Notes: generated by a model from the letters alone, not told the origin. Positions 1 to 8,142 are shown, counted from the stretch's first letter. The stretch is 36,021 nucleotides of DNA from Bordetella parapertussis (GCA_945865805.1 CAMBGJ010000007.1:1-36021); one strand, 5' to 3'. Numbers and translations: made by a program.

Positions 1-208
1 CCGCGATCCGGCCTCGCTTCTTCGGTTCGACACGATCTATGCCGCTCTCGCGCATCTGCTTGACCCAGCGCCGGATCGACCGATCCGTGATACCGAAAAC
101 ACGCGCCGCCTGCGCCTGCGTCACGCCTCGATTCAACGCGGCAACCACCGGATTGCGAAGTTCGTCTTGTGCTACCGCCGGTATGTGCTTCATGCTTTGT
201 GTCGTCAT
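1..208 (-). CDS. IS630-like transposase, N-terminal part (cut by window edge)
   Basis: The minus-strand reading frame starts at an ATG at 206-208 and stays open to the window edge, giving about 69 residues; it is too short for the ORF track. The translation contains a helix-turn-helix of the type that opens IS630/Tc1-like transposases (GVTQAQAARVFGITDRSIRR), followed by a basic KKRGR segment. In that family this domain binds the element ends, and the catalytic DDE domain follows it. That part would lie beyond base 1, so I cannot say whether the gene is complete. An inverted pair taggac/gtccta at 224-229 and 263-268 lies just upstream and could mark the element end. A stand-alone helix-turn-helix regulator is the main alternative. 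Confidence 0.7.
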   Translation of the reverse strand, partial: MTTQSMKHIPAVAQDELRNPVVAALNRGVTQAQAARVFGITDRSIRRWVKQMRESGIDRVEPKKRGRIA

Positions 209-223
209 GCCCTAACAACGTAC

Positions 224-268
224 TAGGACATGTTTGGTTGACTTGTTAATAAATCAAAGACAGTCCTA
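224..268. repeat. Short inverted repeat upstream of the transposase, possible IS end
   Basis: The hexamer taggac at 224-229 is matched by its reverse complement gtccta at 263-268 across an AT-rich 33-base spacer. It lies between the transposase start and the stop of the cytochrome c peroxidase, where one end of an IS element would be expected. The other end is outside the window, so the terminal repeat and any TA target duplication cannot be confirmed. Confidence 0.3.
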
Positions 269-292
269 ATGCACGCATCGGATAAACTCCTC

Positions 293-1294
293 TTAATGGG
301 GTAACTGCGGGATGATCACCGGCGCCGACACGCCGGTCAGACTTTTCATGAACTCAACGAGATCGGCCTTGTCTTGCGTGGATAGACTCAGCGGGCCCAT
401 GTTCGGCGAGAGATTCTCGGTGACATCGCCGCCGCGGTCATAGTGCTCGACCACTTCTTCCAGCGTTTTGTAAATGCCATTGCGCATGTACGGCGCGGTC
501 AGCGCCACGTCTCGCAAGGTAGGCGTCTTGAACGCGCCTTTCAGTACCGCCACTTTCCGTAGCGCATAACGCCCGATGTCGTCCTCGCCGGGCACGGGCT
601 TGACGCCGATGTTGTGAAAACCATTGTCGGTGAAGTTAAAGCCCGAATGGCATTTGACGCAGTTCGCCTTGCCCTCGAACAACGCAAAGCCGCGCTTCGC
701 GGATGCGCTGACCGCGCGCGGGTTGCCCTTGCGCCAGCGGTCGAAGGCAGATTCCGTCGACAACACTGTGCGCTGGTAACTGGCCAACGCCTTGCCAATG
801 GTGGCACCGCTGATGCCCTCACCGGGATAGGCCTTGTCAAACAATTTGCGGTAGCCCGCAATCTGCTCGAGCTTGCGGATAAGCGACGGCATGTCCTGCG
901 CCATTTCCTTGTCGTCCTCGATCGGCGCCAAGGCTTGAGCTTCAAGCGTGGCGTGACGACCATCCCACATTTGCACCGGGTTGAACGCCACATTGATAAT
1001 ACTGGGCGTGGCGCGCTTGAGCGGCTGCATGCCCTGGCCGATGCCCTTGGGCAAGCCGTCCGACCAACCCAGCCCAGGGTTGTGACAAGTAGCGCAACTG
1101 ATCCAGTTGGAACTCGACAATCGCGGATCGAAAAACAATGCCTTGCCCAGCTCGGCGCGCGCGGGCGTCAATGGGTTATTCGCAGGTGCGGGCGCGAGCG
1201 CGGGGCGCTGATAGGGATCGGGTTTAGGTTTGGCGGCAGTGGCGGCAATGCCATTTAACGGCGCGCCAGTGGCACACAGCGCCGCCAGGATCAT
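293..1294 (-). CDS. Di-haem cytochrome c peroxidase (CcpA/MauG family)
   Basis: This is a periplasmic two-haem c protein of the bacterial cytochrome c peroxidase/MauG family, which reduces peroxide or oxidises partner proteins with electrons from small cytochromes. Two CxxCH haem sites are visible, CATCH near residue 67 and CVKCH near residue 212. The conserved stretch PTLRDVALTAPYMRNG follows near residue 260. About 330 residues is normal for the family. The annotated ATG gives a signal peptide with a hydrophobic core but no basic N-region. In the +1 frame just upstream, an ATG at 1336-1338 would supply MTRFFWRKGNATVTA if the A7 run at 1324-1330 (T7 on the coding strand) were one base longer, so the true start may be hidden by an indel. 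The gene stands alone, and a candidate promoter lies at 1469-1497. CCP and MauG-like subfamilies cannot be told apart here. Confidence 0.88.
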   Translation of the reverse strand: MILAALCATGAPLNGIAATAAKPKPDPYQRPALAPAPANNPLTPARAELGKALFFDPRLSSSNWISCATCHNPGLGWSDGLPKGIGQGMQPLKRATPSIINVAFNPVQMWDGRHATLEAQALAPIEDDKEMAQDMPSLIRKLEQIAGYRKLFDKAYPGEGISGATIGKALASYQRTVLSTESAFDRWRKGNPRAVSASAKRGFALFEGKANCVKCHSGFNFTDNGFHNIGVKPVPGEDDIGRYALRKVAVLKGAFKTPTLRDVALTAPYMRNGIYKTLEEVVEHYDRGGDVTENLSPNMGPLSLSTQDKADLVEFMKSLTGVSAPVIIPQLPH

Positions 1295-1338
1295 AGCCGT
1301 TACCGTCGCGTTGCCCTTTCGCCAAAAAAACGCGTCAT

Positions 1339-1620
1339 TGCAAAACCATCTGAGTATTCCATGCGTAGTACCAAGTATGTCTCGACGGGTCTTGGTCGCT
1401 CTGTCACATTAACCCAGCCGTACTGAGTTGGCACCAGAACTCATACCAGCAGAGACTTTAGCCCACTCATCTTTGGCCGTAAAGTCATAAATGTCAATTA
1501 CTTGTCGATGAAGCGAACATCATGTACCACAATTACAACATGTGGGTTTACCTATATAAGCTGTCATCAAGCTTGGGCTAGCCGGTATCGGCATAACCGC
1601 TTACGGCACTGGCTAACGTA
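1339..1620. other. Non-coding gap of about 280 bases upstream of the cytochrome c peroxidase
   Basis: No convincing gene is present. The gap is less GC-rich than its neighbours. It contains the candidate promoter described separately and a small inverted repeat, ccaca/tgtgg, around 1529-1547, which could be an operator. I see no RNA gene or clear terminator. Confidence 0.5.
1469..1497 (-). promoter_or_regulatory. Candidate sigma-70 promoter for the cytochrome c peroxidase
   Basis: The minus strand has a perfect -35 hexamer TTGACA (1492-1497), a 17-base spacer and a weak -10 AAAGAT (1469-1474), about 130 bases upstream of the likely start codon. The -35 match and spacing are good, but only three of six -10 positions match, so this is tentative. 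Confidence 0.3.
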
Positions 1621-2169
1621 CTAACGTATAAACCGCTCCACATAATCGTCACCCAAGCCCACCGCCGTGTAATGCGCCCGCGCTTTCTCCAGCCGCGTGA
1701 ACACGTCGTCGTAGCCGGTTGAGTTGCCCTGCGGATCGACATACATCAGACTGCCGGTCACCTGAAACAGCGTGATCATTTCAGTGCAGCCTTCGGGCAC
1801 CACCAGCGTGTGCGTTTCGCCGGGCGGCTCCCAGATGTAGCTGCCTTCCTCGGCCACCCAGTCGTGCTCGAGATAATGCCAGCGGCCCTTGAACACCCAC
1901 GCATGCACGCCGCCTGAATGACGATGACGCGCGATCATGCCCGCCTTGGTGACGCGCATCACGTGTGTGTACTGCCCTTGCGTGACGTTGAACTGCAACG
2001 GCCGCACGGCCACATGCGCCGACAGCGATACCCACACACGCGAGTCGCTATCTTTCGATAACGCCATCGCGTCAAGTATCACCATGTCGGGCCGCATGGC
2101 GAACGGCTGCGGCTTTTGAAAGGGCACGCGATTGGGATCGACTTCGGCGGGGGTTAGTGGTTTGTTCAT
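1621..2169 (-). CDS. Cupin, 2,4'-dihydroxyacetophenone dioxygenase-like
   Basis: A 182-residue single-domain cupin. The core reads ARHRHSGGVHAWVFKG, then an acidic YLEHDW segment, then PPGETHTLVVP. This is the HxH...E...H metal-site pattern of cupins and resembles the 2,4'-dihydroxyacetophenone dioxygenase group, in which an Fe centre cleaves a C-C bond of an aryl hydroxyketone. The similarity supports a metal-dependent cupin in a catabolic setting; the substrate is an inference. The start is supported by GGAG eight bases before the ATG. It lies on the same strand as the double CoA-transferase, with a palindromic repeat between them, so co-transcription is uncertain. Confidence 0.75.
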   Translation of the reverse strand: MNKPLTPAEVDPNRVPFQKPQPFAMRPDMVILDAMALSKDSDSRVWVSLSAHVAVRPLQFNVTQGQYTHVMRVTKAGMIARHRHSGGVHAWVFKGRWHYLEHDWVAEEGSYIWEPPGETHTLVVPEGCTEMITLFQVTGSLMYVDPQGNSTGYDDVFTRLEKARAHYTAVGLGDDYVERFIR

Positions 2170-2210
2170 ATCGCACTCCGTAATTCAACAAGTACAGAAA
2201 ATGTACCCTT

Positions 2211-2290
2211 GTCGTACCCGCGCAGGCGGGAACCCATAACACACGTGGCTTCGCAGTCACCGCATAGGTTCCCGCCTGCGCGGGAACGAC
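2211..2290. repeat. Palindromic repeat, family A copy 1
   Basis: Two arms of about 24 bases (2211-2234 and 2267-2290) are inverted copies with one mismatch; the arm begins gtcgtacccgcgcaggcggg. The spacer contains cataacacacg. The same type of arm (gtcgttcccgcgaaagcggg ... cataacac) recurs at 8143-8230, so this is a dispersed palindromic (REP-like) element and not a unique terminator. It fills most of the gap between the cupin and the CoA-transferase. Confidence 0.85.
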
Positions 2291-2318
2291 AGTGTCTGTG
2301 TTTTCCCTAGTGGGATGC

Positions 2319-2350
2319 CTTAAAAATATCTGTATAAAACAAATACTTAC
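2319..2350 (-). repeat. Dispersed AT-rich motif GTAAGTATTTG, copy 1
   Basis: Read on the minus strand this begins GTAAGTATTTGTTTTATAC and runs on to ATATTTTTAAGG. It lies 6 bases after the CoA-transferase stop codon. It is one of about six related copies in the window (others near 7148, 10971, 18469, 27099 and 35690). Its function is unknown to me. Confidence 0.6.
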
Positions 2351-2356
2351 AAGACA

Positions 2357-4945
2357 TCAAAAGACGCCATCTGCATCCAGTTCAGCAATTTTTGCTTTCG
2401 ACATGCCAAGCAACTCGCCGAACACGTACTCGTTGTCCTCGGCGTAGCACGGCGCGCCGCGATCGATGCGTCCGCCGATGTAGGCCGGACTTTCGTGCAG
2501 CTTGATCGGTACCTCCGCCACCGGCCAGCGGCCGATTTTGGTGCCGGTGACTTCGGTGAGCCATTGCAGATGTTTCAACTGCGGATCATTCTCGCAACGG
2601 TTACCCGCATGTTGGCACACGCCCGCCGGCACGCCGGCTGTTTGCAGCGCCAGCATCAACTCATACTCATTGCCGTTTTTGGTCCACGCGGCGATGGCCT
2701 TGTCGAGCGCGTTCGCATTGGCCATGCGCGAAGCCAGGTCTTTGAAACGCACGTCGTTGCCCCACGCCGGATTGCCCGCCACCTTGAGCAAGGCCTGCCA
2801 TTCGCTCTCGTTGAAACACGCCAGCGTAATCCAGCGATCATCGCCCGCGCACGAGTACACGTTATGCGGCGCGGCAGGTTTGAATGGCGACGCATTGCCG
2901 ATGCGCTTCCAGATGCGGTTGTTCGCCGACCAATCGAGTGTTGCCGTGCCGGTAATGAAGAGGCCGACTTCAGATTGCGAGGCGTCGATCCACTGGCCCT
3001 CGCCGGTGCGATCGCGGTGATACAAGGCGCTCAACATCGCCAGACCAAAGCTGTACGCGCCCATCCAGTCGAGATACGAATAACCCCAGCCTGCGGGCAT
3101 CGCCGGCTCCGGCAAGCCCGACATTTCCGACAGCCCCGCGAACGCATTGGCAATCGGCCCCACGGTGCGAAAACGCCCGTAGGTGCCCTGCGCGCCCATG
3201 CCCGATTGCGACACGTAAATGATGCCGGGGCGCAATTTTTGCAGCACGTCATAACCCAGGCCCCAGTTGTTCAACACGCCGGGCGAAAAACCTTCGGCGA
3301 CGATGTCGGACATGGTGATCAGCTGTTTGACGATCTCCAAACCTTTCGGGTGGCGTACGTTCAGCGATATGCCACGCTTGCCAGGATTCTTGTTGTTGAA
3401 CTGGCCGCCCATGTTGATATCGGTCACGCCTTTCATCGGCCCGGTGGCTTTTTCGCGTGCTTCGCGACCGCCCTCGGGCGCCATCGCCGCCAGACGCGTG
3501 TCGGGATGCGATTTTAATTCGATCTTGATACTCTCCGCACCGAACGCCGACAAAAAGCGCGTGCCGCCCGCCGAGGCGAGGAACCACGAGAAGTCGACGA
3601 TGCGTATGCCCTTCAACGGCAGCGGCTTGCCGCGCTTTGACGGCGGCTCGTTCGGCTCGACCTTCGCGGTGGGGCTGATCGTAGGCGTTGGGCTCGTCGC
3701 CGGTGCAAACACCGTGGCCGCGTCTTCGTTCAACAATGGCGCGCGGCGGCCCACCACCCAATCGTTGGCGGTGCTGATCCACTTGCTGGTGGCGTAACGG
3801 AATTTTTTGCCCAGTTCCGGGTGCTCGATATCGCTGACGCTGCCGCGCGCTTCCCAGTGTTCGTCAGTCGCGTTTTCGTCGGGCTTACGCAGCGGCGCTG
3901 CCAGCAAACCGGCCTCCTGCAGTTCACGCCAGGGGAAATTTTCATAGGTAAAAGCGCGCACAAAGCGCTGCATCGCTTCCATGCCTTCATCGCGTTTACC
4001 CGCCGTGGGGCCGGTGCCGGGCACGTAACGGCCGCCGCGCGCCGCACCGGCAGCCTGCGGGTTATAACCTTCCTCCAGACCGTATTTGGCAAGAATCTTT
4101 TGCAGACGCTGAGGGTCATCCGGCTTGTTGCCGAGGTTGGCCATCACCCAACGCCCGTCCTTGGTGTGCACGATGGTCGGCGCGGCGGAGACGCCTTCGC
4201 GCGCATGACGGCAGGTCTGGCGCTGCACCACCGCGTGGCGCATCACCCATGACATCAGATCGACTTCGGTCGATACCGCCACCGACTGATGCACGGCACA
4301 CGACAGTTGCTGCCCCTTGCCCGTGCGATAGCGATAAAGCAACGCTGCCATGATCGACATGGAAAGCTGTTCACCCGCGATGTGATAGGCGTGCCACATC
4401 TGCGGCGCGATCGGCGGCATATCGTATTTGCCGTCGGGGCCCGGATCGTAGCCGCAGTTCATCATTACCCCGCCCATGGCGAGGTGTATAAGGTCGGAGC
4501 CTTTGAAATGCGACCATGGGCCGTCATCGCCAAACGGCGTGACACGCGCGTGAATCAGCCGGTCGGTATTGGGTTTCAGCCCCAGCCCTTCGAGATAACC
4601 TTTGGGCGTGGATTCGAGCAGTATGTCGGCACCCGCCAGCAACTCACGATACTTGGCGCGGTCGCCTTCCTGGTTAAGATCGAGCACCACCGAGCGTTTG
4701 CCGCGGTTGTACTGCCAGAAGAACAGCGAACGATCGACGCCCGGCTTGTCCTCGTAAAACGGGCCAATAGTGCGCGTGCTGCCGCCGCCGGGCGGCTCCA
4801 CTTTGATCACATCCGCACCGAGGCCGGCTAGCGTCAGGCCGCAGTATTCGGCCGTTTCATCGGCCAGTTCGATTACGCGTATGCCCGCAAGCGAGGCTGA
4901 ACCTTTTTTCGTAACGGCATTGGCGCTGGTGTTTTGTGCTGCCAT
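2357..4945 (-). CDS. Double-domain CaiB/BaiF (class III) CoA-transferase
   Basis: Two complete family III CoA-transferase units lie in one polypeptide of about 862 residues: roughly residues 20-420 (IRVIELADETAEYCGLTLAG...) and 450-850 (IRIVDFSWFLASAGGTRFLS...). They are joined by a Pro/Thr/Ala-rich linker. Single-domain members are about 400 residues and work as interlocked dimers, so the fusion may fold as an intramolecular pair. The family moves CoA between acyl-CoA thioesters and carboxylic acids. The second unit has the expected Asp before a Gly (YLDWMGAY, near residue 623). The equivalent place in the first unit reads YHIAG, with no Asp. I chose ATG 4943-4945 because GAAGGG lies at proper spacing; the track start at 4954 has none. 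The gene is divergent from the SMP-30 pair. The substrate is unknown. Confidence 0.85.
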   Translation of the reverse strand: MAAQNTSANAVTKKGSASLAGIRVIELADETAEYCGLTLAGLGADVIKVEPPGGGSTRTIGPFYEDKPGVDRSLFFWQYNRGKRSVVLDLNQEGDRAKYRELLAGADILLESTPKGYLEGLGLKPNTDRLIHARVTPFGDDGPWSHFKGSDLIHLAMGGVMMNCGYDPGPDGKYDMPPIAPQMWHAYHIAGEQLSMSIMAALLYRYRTGKGQQLSCAVHQSVAVSTEVDLMSWVMRHAVVQRQTCRHAREGVSAAPTIVHTKDGRWVMANLGNKPDDPQRLQKILAKYGLEEGYNPQAAGAARGGRYVPGTGPTAGKRDEGMEAMQRFVRAFTYENFPWRELQEAGLLAAPLRKPDENATDEHWEARGSVSDIEHPELGKKFRYATSKWISTANDWVVGRRAPLLNEDAATVFAPATSPTPTISPTAKVEPNEPPSKRGKPLPLKGIRIVDFSWFLASAGGTRFLSAFGAESIKIELKSHPDTRLAAMAPEGGREAREKATGPMKGVTDINMGGQFNNKNPGKRGISLNVRHPKGLEIVKQLITMSDIVAEGFSPGVLNNWGLGYDVLQKLRPGIIYVSQSGMGAQGTYGRFRTVGPIANAFAGLSEMSGLPEPAMPAGWGYSYLDWMGAYSFGLAMLSALYHRDRTGEGQWIDASQSEVGLFITGTATLDWSANNRIWKRIGNASPFKPAAPHNVYSCAGDDRWITLACFNESEWQALLKVAGNPAWGNDVRFKDLASRMANANALDKAIAAWTKNGNEYELMLALQTAGVPAGVCQHAGNRCENDPQLKHLQWLTEVTGTKIGRWPVAEVPIKLHESPAYIGGRIDRGAPCYAEDNEYVFGELLGMSKAKIAELDADGVF

Positions 4946-4954
4946 GGTGATCAT

Positions 4955-5225
4955 CCCTTCAGACTTAACGTTTGCGGTTGGAGTTCATGACGTGAGACGC
5001 AACCGCCAGATTAATTCGAGCACGGCTTGTTGCGCATCCCGGAGACATCAGCCTTGCAGCTTACACGTACCGCGCTATGGCGAAAAGCGGCCCACGTCTC
5101 GTGCCCTTGTGCTTCAGTAGCGCGCGTGTGCTCGATCTTGTATTCTTGACTCCCGCCGCGTTCGCGTAATGGAATATGGGAACCGGCCACCGACTCGCAG
5201 GGCATTTCAAGTAAAGGAGCACCCG
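4955..5225. other. Divergent intergenic region between the CoA-transferase and the SMP-30 pair
   Basis: About 270 bases separate two divergent units, so promoters for both should lie here. I see TTGACT at about 5146-5151 on the plus strand, but no good -10 at standard spacing. No convincing gene is present; the short track ORFs here have no recognisable features. Confidence 0.4.
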
Positions 5226-6149
5226 ATGCATGGATCATTGGAAGATTTATATGTGGAAGTCGACATGTGCGCGCCCGGATGGGAACGCATCGTCGATAAA
5301 AACCCGAAGGTGGAACTCCTCGCGCGCGATATTATTTTTGGCGAAGGCCCGGTGTGGGATAAAAAGAATAAACGCCTGGTGTTCGTCGACATCATCGGCG
5401 ATACCATCTGGAGCTGGAAACCGGGCGTGGGCAAAGAAGCGCTGCTAACACCTTCGGTCAAAGCCAACGGTCTCGCACTCGATCTGGAAAACCGCATCGT
5501 CGTCGCGGGCTGGGGCGGCCGCACGGTGTTTCGCCAGGAACACGACGGCTCATGGAAAACGCTGGCCGACAAATATCAGGGCAAAAAACTCAACACGCCC
5601 AACGACATCGTGGTGAAATCCGACGGCTCGATCTGGTTCACCGATCCGCCGGGCGGCATGTACAACGTCGGCATGGTTGGCCCCGATGTGCAGCGTTATC
5701 TCGAATCGCAGCCGGTGTTTCGTATCGCGCCGGATGGCAAAACACTGTCGATCATCACCGAAGACACGGTGTATCCGAACGGCCTGTGTTTTTCGCCCGA
5801 CGAAAAAATCCTCTATGTGAATTGCAGCCGCGAGCGGTTGATCCGCGCCTACGACGTAAAACCCGACGGTACCGTCGGCCCCAAGCGTTTGTTTTTCCAG
5901 TACACCGGCCCGGAACGTGGCGTGCCCGACGGCATGAAATGCGACGTGGCAGGCAACGTGTGGTGCACCGCGCCCGGCGGCATCTGGGTGCATGACCCGT
6001 CCGGCAAACCCATCTGCCGTATCAAAACACCGGGCCACCACCCCACCAACATCGCGTTCGGCGACGACGATTGGAAGACCATGTACGTCACCAACATCGG
6101 CTCGGTCACGCGTTTCCGTTTGAACATCGCCGGCGTGCCGTCACGCTGA
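5226..6149 (+). CDS. SMP-30/gluconolactonase-like protein 1
   Basis: A six-bladed beta-propeller of the SMP-30/gluconolactonase/LRE family, about 307 residues. Diagnostic pieces appear in order: IIFGEGPVWD (metal-binding Glu), KLNTPNDIVVKSDGSIWFTDP (Asn plus a blade), YPNGLCFSPDEKILYV, and GVPDGMKCDVAGNVW (Asp). The C-terminus closes with NIAFGDDDWKTMYVTNIGSVTRF. Such enzymes open sugar or other lactones using a divalent cation. I chose ATG 5226 over the longer ORF start because AAGGAG lies seven bases upstream and homology begins soon after. No signal peptide is seen, so it is probably cytoplasmic. A second family member follows 13 bases downstream. The exact lactone is unknown. Confidence 0.85.
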   Translation: MHGSLEDLYVEVDMCAPGWERIVDKNPKVELLARDIIFGEGPVWDKKNKRLVFVDIIGDTIWSWKPGVGKEALLTPSVKANGLALDLENRIVVAGWGGRTVFRQEHDGSWKTLADKYQGKKLNTPNDIVVKSDGSIWFTDPPGGMYNVGMVGPDVQRYLESQPVFRIAPDGKTLSIITEDTVYPNGLCFSPDEKILYVNCSRERLIRAYDVKPDGTVGPKRLFFQYTGPERGVPDGMKCDVAGNVWCTAPGGIWVHDPSGKPICRIKTPGHHPTNIAFGDDDWKTMYVTNIGSVTRFRLNIAGVPSR

Positions 6150-6162
6150 GAGGAGAATAAAA

Positions 6163-7053
6163 ATGACCTGGAAATTTGAGCTTGTAGCCGGCCCGTTCAA
6201 GGGTCGCACCGGCGGCTTGGCGTGGAACGGCAAAAGCATGCTGTGCAGCGCAGTACAGGAAGAACGCGTCGTGAGTTACGACCCCGCCACCAACAAGACC
6301 AGCGACTTCCGCCGCTGGACCGGCCGCGTCAACGGCCTGGCCGTGGCAAAAGACGGCTCCGTGTTCGGCGCGCAGGAAGGCGGCCGCCGCGTGATCCAGT
6401 TTTTGAATGACGGCAGCGCCGCGCCGATCACCGAGTTTCTCGAAGGCGAACGCAACAACCAGCCCACCGACGTGGCCGTGGACAGCCAAGGCCGCGTATG
6501 GATCGCCGACGCCTACAACGCGCAAGCGCCCTACGGCCCACCCACCGCACCGATGCTGCCGCACGCTTCCGTGCTACGCGCCGACCCGCAAGGCCCCGGC
6601 AACTATCGCTTGAACCGCGCGACCTACGACACCGCAGGCCCGCAAGGCGTGCTGCTGTCGGCCGATGAAAAAACGCTGTATGTTGCCGACGGCGACGCCG
6701 AGCGTGGCGATGTGTGCCAGTTGTTATCGTATCAAATCAACGAACACGGCAGCGTGGGCCATCACGGCAAAGTGCTGCTCAACTTCCAGTTCGGCGAGCG
6801 CGGTATTGCGGGAATGTGCCTCGACAGCGACGGCAACATCATCTGCAGCATGGGCTGGAAAAAAAGCGGCAGCGGCGCGGTGATCATCGTCGTATCACCC
6901 GGCGGCACCATCCTTGAAACGCACGAAGCACCAGCGGATTTACCGATGCGGTGTGCGTTTGGTGATGCGGATTTGGGCAGCCTTTATGTATCGGCTGGTG
7001 ATGGCGGTTTGTATCGCGCCAAGGGTATTGGGCGGCGCGGGTTAACACGGTAG
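6163..7053 (+). CDS. SMP-30/gluconolactonase-like protein 2
   Basis: A second SMP-30-type beta-propeller, 296 residues, clearly diverged from its upstream neighbour. Visible elements are GRTGGLAWNGKSMLCSA, RVNGLAVAKDGSVFGAQ, NNQPTDVAVDSQGRVWIAD, GPQGVLLSADEKTLYVADG, GIAGMCLDSDGNI and CAFGDADLGSLYVSAG. The opening GRTGGLAW replaces the usual EGP of the lactonases, so one metal ligand looks altered and activity may differ. GAGGAG precedes the ATG at good spacing, and the gap to the upstream stop is 13 bases, so the two are almost certainly co-transcribed. A 33-base perfect inverted repeat follows the stop. Confidence 0.8.
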   Translation: MTWKFELVAGPFKGRTGGLAWNGKSMLCSAVQEERVVSYDPATNKTSDFRRWTGRVNGLAVAKDGSVFGAQEGGRRVIQFLNDGSAAPITEFLEGERNNQPTDVAVDSQGRVWIADAYNAQAPYGPPTAPMLPHASVLRADPQGPGNYRLNRATYDTAGPQGVLLSADEKTLYVADGDAERGDVCQLLSYQINEHGSVGHHGKVLLNFQFGERGIAGMCLDSDGNIICSMGWKKSGSGAVIIVVSPGGTILETHEAPADLPMRCAFGDADLGSLYVSAGDGGLYRAKGIGRRGLTR

Positions 7054-7057
7054 ACAC

Positions 7058-7138
7058 GTAGCCCGTAAGAAGCGCAGCGTATTACGGAGCTGCCGTGGTG
7101 ATGGCGCTCCGTAATACGCTGCGCTTCTTACGGGCTAC
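7058..7138. repeat. Perfect 33-bp inverted repeat, family B copy 1
   Basis: The arms 7058-7090 and 7106-7138 are exact reverse complements of 33 bases around a 15-base loop; the arm begins gtagcccgtaagaagcgcag. A shortened relative is at 30117-30148. The element lies between the convergent SMP-30-2 and HpcH genes, where so strong a hairpin could stop or protect transcripts from both sides. It lacks a directly attached U tract. Confidence 0.9.
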
Positions 7139-7147
7139 ATAATTATC

Positions 7148-7174
7148 GTAAGCAATTTTTTTTATTGATATTTT
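7148..7174 (+). repeat. Dispersed AT-rich motif GTAAGTATTTG, copy 2 (diverged)
   Basis: The plus strand reads GTAAGCAATTTTTTTTATTG then ATATTTTTT, matching the consensus GTAAGTATTTGTTTTTATTG at most positions. It abuts the stop codon of the minus-strand HpcH gene. It is a weaker match than copies 1, 4 and 6. Confidence 0.4.
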
Positions 7175-8110
7175 TTACGACACCACCTGCGCCCGCTGCA
7201 TCGCCCGCACCTTGTACGCATCCTTAGCCGCGCACGCCGCTGCCCAATCCAGCGTGCGTATGGCGAGATCATTTTCATACTTGTCGACGACCTTGCCGTC
7301 GAGCATGCCCACTGATTCACCGTCAACGGTCAAGCGGTCGAACTCAGTGATGGCTTTATGCGCCCAGGCAATTTCTTCCGAAGTCGGTGACAAGCCCTTC
7401 ACCAGCGGCTCGATGAAATTCGGATGCAGCGCGCCAGCGTGATGCACGCCGACCGCATGCAGTGCCGCCGCCTGCTGCTGCGCCTGATCAGCCTGATCGA
7501 CGCGTCCGGACGGATTCGGCACGAACACGCAACTCGTCGGGTCCATATCTAGCGCCATCGCGGCAAGCGCGACATTGGCCTGCGGAAATGCATATTGATC
7601 AAAGCTCGCAAACATTTCGATGCCGAGGTTCACCGCCATGTCGTAGCCGCCGCCGCCGCCCATCGAGCGCAGCTTGCGTGGCGCCGAGGTGAGGATGTCG
7701 TAAATATTCACCGCACCCAAGGCGGATTCGATCATCGGATACAGCTCGATCGTGCCCGGTGGTATGCCGCGCTCTTTTTCCAGCTTGAGGATAATTTCGT
7801 GCACGCGGCGATACTCCGCCGCTGATTCGGTTTTCGGCAGCATGATGCGATCGACGCCGGGCCACACCGCATACGGCAAGTCGGCATCCACAAATGGCTT
7901 GTTGATGCGCACGTAGATCGACGCGCCACCCTTGTTGGCCTTTTGAATCGATTCGCGGATCAGCGTGCGGCAGCGCTGCTTTTCAGCGGGCGCGATGGAG
8001 TCTTCGATATCAAGGATGTAAACGTCACCGCCCCGTGTCCAGGCTTTATCGATAAAGCGCGGGTTGGTGGGGGTGACGAACATCACACAGCGGGCGACTC
8101 GGTTATTCAT
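7175..8110 (-). CDS. HpcH/HpaI aldolase / CitE-like lyase 1
   Basis: A 311-residue TIM-barrel lyase of the HpcH/HpaI-CitE superfamily, which makes or breaks C-C bonds of 2-oxo acids or (3S)-hydroxyacyl-CoA thioesters such as malyl-CoA or citramalyl-CoA. The CitE hallmark YILDIEDSIAPAEKQ is near residue 32. The metal-ligand Glu sits in LYPMIESALGAVN and the metal-ligand Asp in GGGGYDMAVNLG, so the active site looks intact. AGGGAA lies before the ATG. It is the most canonical of three different family members in tandem on this strand, separated from the next by repeat family A copy 2. Co-occurrence with a CaiB-type CoA-transferase favours a CoA-thioester substrate, which is inference. Confidence 0.85.
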   Translation of the reverse strand: MNNRVARCVMFVTPTNPRFIDKAWTRGGDVYILDIEDSIAPAEKQRCRTLIRESIQKANKGGASIYVRINKPFVDADLPYAVWPGVDRIMLPKTESAAEYRRVHEIILKLEKERGIPPGTIELYPMIESALGAVNIYDILTSAPRKLRSMGGGGGYDMAVNLGIEMFASFDQYAFPQANVALAAMALDMDPTSCVFVPNPSGRVDQADQAQQQAAALHAVGVHHAGALHPNFIEPLVKGLSPTSEEIAWAHKAITEFDRLTVDGESVGMLDGKVVDKYENDLAIRTLDWAAACAAKDAYKVRAMQRAQVVS

Positions 8111-8142
8111 TGGTTATTCCCTACAGTTGCGACATTCACCAA

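Noticed and set aside
2495-3517. 340-residue plus-strand ORF antisense to the CoA-transferase
   Set aside because: Low-complexity Arg/His-rich frame opposite a clear CaiB/BaiF protein.
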